Of a stretch of 64,000 nucleotides of DNA, positions 61,835 to 64,000 are shown piece after piece. The stretch is from positions 3,534,001 through 3,598,000 of the forward strand of contig NZ_CP018076.1 in NCBI RefSeq assembly GCF_001886735.1. Direction: 5' to 3'. Source of the stretch: Sulfitobacter alexandrii (GTDB lineage: Bacteria > Pseudomonadota > Alphaproteobacteria > Rhodobacterales > Rhodobacteraceae). Numbering within the stretch: position 1 is the stretch's first letter; each line of letters begins with the position of its first letter. The notes below the pieces were generated by a model. The model was not told where the DNA came from, searched no databases, and worked only from the letters and a program-made list of their open reading frames with translations. Made by a program: the position numbers and the translations under genes.

Positions 61835-62043
61835 GCGCGTGATTCAACCGGAAGGAACCCGACTTCGACGTGATGCGGCAGGGTCTCGACGATCTGGCCC
61901 CGGTCGGTATCCCTGATCGCGTATCCGTAGCCCGCCAGACGGTGCTTCCATTCGCGGTTGGAAAGGGCAACCGCGCGTTCCCTCAGCACCAGGTCCATGA
62001 CCTGCGCGGTGATGAAGGGATCCTTGTTGATCATAACAGACAT
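61831..62043 (-). CDS. Small protein of unknown function
   Basis: The protein has 70 residues and is soluble with mixed charge (MINKDPFITAQVMDLVLRER, then NREWKHRLAGYGYAIRDTDRGQIVETLPHH). No family recognised. AGGAG lies seven bases before the chosen ATG (MSVMINK), strong support for translation. It could be a Rhodobacteraceae-specific small protein. Convergent with the EamA gene. Confidence 0.65.
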   Translation of the reverse strand: MSVMINKDPFITAQVMDLVLRERAVALSNREWKHRLAGYGYAIRDTDRGQIVETLPHHVEVGFLPVESRA

Positions 62044-62247
62044 CTTCTGTCTCCTGATTGGGTTTCTACAGGAAACAATCTTGGGAAAGACCATGGCCCA
62101 ATTCGTTCGGGATCTGGGCGGACAAGAGGTCTTTTCGGGAATTTGATGCCTTATTCCCGTCTTGGTTGGAGATTCCGGGCATGAGGCATCTTGGAACCGT
62201 GTTCGGCATGAACCGTTGAACAGGTAGCAAGACGAAAGACAGTCCCT

Positions 62248-62913
62248 TTGGAAACGCTTAAGACAGTTCTCGACAGTCCCGTATTCCTGATCGCCTGGGC
62301 GGCGCTGATGGTGCCCAGCATGCTCATCCTCTGGCGCGACCTGCGGCAGAACAATGCGCACCTCGGATCCCTCATGAAGGTCGTCTGGAGCCTGACTGTC
62401 CTCTACTCCGGTCCGGTCGGCCTGCTTATCTACTGGGTCAGCGGCCGAAAGGAGATTTCGGATGACGCGGACTGGCGACGCGGTTTCCGGTCCGTCGCGC
62501 ATTGCTACTCCGGCTGCGGCATGGGGGAAATCGTGGGGGTGATGGTCGCGGTCGGCCTCTTCGCCGCAGGCAATCTTTCAACCGCTTTCGTGACGTTCAC
62601 CCTCGCCTATCTTGCCGGTGTCGCCCTGACGATCGGCCCCCTGATGCAGGACGGCGTGGCATTCCGCCAGGCGATCCACGATGCCCTGATTTCAGAGACA
62701 CCATCCATCGCGGTGATGGAGATCGTGGCCATCGGTGCCGATCTCCTGCTTGCCGGGCAGGCAACGATGGGTGACGTGAGGTTCTGGTCGTCCATCATCG
62801 TCTCGCTGACGCTCGGGCTTCTGGCGGCCTATCCGGTCAACCTGCTGCTGATCCGGATGGGCATCAAGGAGGGCATGATGGACCCCCGCGACACGGAGAT
62901 GTCTACGAGCTGA
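62248..62913 (+). CDS. DUF4396-type membrane protein (TTG start)
   Basis: The protein has 221 residues with about six membrane segments. [20 protein letters not shown], with two cysteines and a Glu inside a membrane segment, matches the DUF4396 signature (often annotated near metal or copper-handling genes). Only TTG at 62248 gives the full first helix; the ribosome site is weak, so the start is uncertain. Its end overlaps the rlmN end by 11 bases on opposite strands. Confidence 0.65.
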   Translation: METLKTVLDSPVFLIAWAALMVPSMLILWRDLRQNNAHLGSLMKVVWSLTVLYSGPVGLLIYWVSGRKEISDDADWRRGFRSVAHCYSGCGMGEIVGVMVAVGLFAAGNLSTAFVTFTLAYLAGVALTIGPLMQDGVAFRQAIHDALISETPSIAVMEIVAIGADLLLAGQATMGDVRFWSSIIVSLTLGLLAAYPVNLLLIRMGIKEGMMDPRDTEMSTS

Positions 62914-64000
62914 TTCCCGCGTCCGCCTCGATCTGCCGCCGCGACTTGCGCGCCCGTTCGGTGGCTGACTTGAGCTGACCGCAAGCGGCCATGATGTCCT
63001 CTCCGCGCGGCGTGCGAATCGGAGAAGCATACCCCGCCTTGTAGATGATGTCGGCAAAGGCCCGGATGCGGTTGTTGCTCGACCGCCTGTAAGGGGCGCC
63101 GGGCCATTCGTTGAACGGGATCAGGTTCACCTTGGCGGGGATGTCTTCGATCAGCTTCACCAGCCGCCGGGCGTCCTCGTCGCTGTCGTTCACACCGTCC
63201 AGCATCACGTATTCAAAAGTGATCCGCTCCGAATTGCTGACCTTGGGATAGCTCTTGAGCGCCTCCAGCAGCTCGGCGATGTTCCAACGCTTGTTGATCG
63301 GGACCAGTTTGTCCCGCACTTCATCGGTGGTGGCGTGAAACGAAACGGCCAGTTGGCAGCCGATCTCTTCCGCGGTCCGCCAGATTTCCGGCACCACCCC
63401 GGAGGTGGACAGCGTGATCCGGCGGCGCGACAGCTGGATACCTTCCGCGTCCATGGCGATCTTCATCGCATCGCGCACGTTCTCGAAATTATAAAGCGGT
63501 TCGCCCATGCCCATCAGAACGATGTTCGACAGAAGGCGGGTTTCGTCCTTGGTTGCACCGGGCACAGGCCATTCGCCCAAATCGTCGCGGGCAACCATCA
63601 CCTGCCCGATGATCTCGGCCGCGGTAAGATTGCGGACCAGTTTCTGCGTCCCGGTGTGACAGAAGGAGCATGTCAGCGTGCACCCGACCTGAGAAGAGAC
63701 GCAGAGCGTGCCGCGCCCCTCCTCGGGGATATAGACCACCTCCACCTCGTGACCGCCCGCGATCCGGACAAGGTACTTGCGCGTGCCGTCCGTGCTCACC
63801 TGGCGGGTGACGACTTCCGGAACCTCGATCACGAACTTCTCTGCCAGCTCCGCGCGGTAGGCCTTGGCCAGGTTGGTCATCGACGCGAAATCGCGCACGC
63901 CCCACTGATAGATCCACTGCCAGATCTGGCCCACGCGCATCTTGGCCTGCTTCTCGGGCGTGCCATGCGCGATCAGCACCTCTCGCATCCGCTCGCGCGT
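62903..64000 (-). CDS. rlmN: Dual-specificity RNA methyltransferase RlmN (5' end outside window)
   Basis: Radical-SAM methyltransferase for A2503 of 23S rRNA and A37 of some tRNAs. About 365 C-terminal residues are visible and the frame is open to the window edge (beginning [13 protein letters not shown]), so roughly 30 residues are missing. The radical-SAM motif C-x3-C-x2-C is [12 protein letters not shown]. The S-adenosyl and catalytic regions [13 protein letters not shown] and DIMAACGQL (methyl-carrier Cys) are present. Overlaps the convergent DUF4396 gene by 11 bases. Confidence 0.96.
   Translation of the reverse strand, partial: TRERMREVLIAHGTPEKQAKMRVGQIWQWIYQWGVRDFASMTNLAKAYRAELAEKFVIEVPEVVTRQVSTDGTRKYLVRIAGGHEVEVVYIPEEGRGTLCVSSQVGCTLTCSFCHTGTQKLVRNLTAAEIIGQVMVARDDLGEWPVPGATKDETRLLSNIVLMGMGEPLYNFENVRDAMKIAMDAEGIQLSRRRITLSTSGVVPEIWRTAEEIGCQLAVSFHATTDEVRDKLVPINKRWNIAELLEALKSYPKVSNSERITFEYVMLDGVNDSDEDARRLVKLIEDIPAKVNLIPFNEWPGAPYRRSSNNRIRAFADIIYKAGYASPIRTPRGEDIMAACGQLKSATERARKSRRQIEADAGISS

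Noticed and set aside
1-64000. CRISPR arrays, tRNA/rRNA genes, insertion sequences, prophage genes
   Set aside because: No spaced direct repeats, tRNA-like cloverleaf, rRNA segments, transposase or phage motifs were found on reading either strand.

Overview
The window is high-GC DNA with dense gene packing, frequent ATGA or TGATG stop/start overlaps, DctPQM (TRAP) and PotABCD-type transporters, aerobic cobalamin genes (cobG, cobN, cobW), Hint-domain proteins and CtrA-like promoter boxes. Together these point to the chromosome of an alphaproteobacterium of the Rhodobacteraceae (Roseobacter group). Species was not determined. No rRNA, tRNA, CRISPR array, insertion sequence or phage was seen.

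Layout. (1) 1-8.7 kb, minus strand: a cobalamin riboswitch followed by cbtB, cbtA, a His-rich membrane-anchored protein, a DUF1636 protein, cobW, cobN, cobG, cobH and cobI (cut by the window edge). This is cobalt uptake plus aerobic corrin-ring synthesis under B12 feedback. (2) 8.7-11.6 kb: a secreted protein of unknown function and a formylglycine-type sulfatase. (3) 11.6-18.8 kb: a CoA ligase, a crotonase and a complete PotABCD-like ABC importer, divergent from a TetR regulator across a tandem TGAC-N6-GTCA operator. (4) 18.9-30.7 kb: a TRAP transporter and six enzymes (HyuA, HyuB, FAD oxidoreductase, HpcH aldolase, aminotransferase, uronate-dehydrogenase-like) behind a LysR regulator. This is a coherent catabolic island of unassigned substrate and the best candidate here for an undescribed pathway. 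(5) 31-36.3 kb: housekeeping genes including pncB, pncA, trhO, marC, a membrane-anchored Zc3h12a-like RNase and an EamA transporter.

(6) 36.3-40.1 kb: remnants of a flagellar locus. A 31-codon motB head is cut off by a junction, followed by flgN-like, flgJ-like, fliK and flgD genes, with two matching CtrA-like boxes. (7) 40.1-47.8 kb: polyamine (putrescine) uptake and catabolism, with an FAD oxidoreductase, potF-G-H-I, a GntR regulator and a putrescine-type aminotransferase. Two copies of a GATC-centred palindrome suggest one GntR regulon. (8) 47.8-64 kb: cell-wall and housekeeping genes (lytic transglycosylase, WYL regulator, rnr, dapE, dapD, LOG protein, rlmN). Two plus-strand Hint-domain genes lie between dapE and dapD, the second with its Hint nucleophile changed from Cys to Ser.

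Recurrent architecture: each of the three transporter operons has a GC-rich stem-loop 10-16 nt after the solute-binding-protein gene, which would allow high binding-protein mRNA relative to the rest of the operon. Several starts appear to be TTG or GTG, chosen from Shine-Dalgarno placement.
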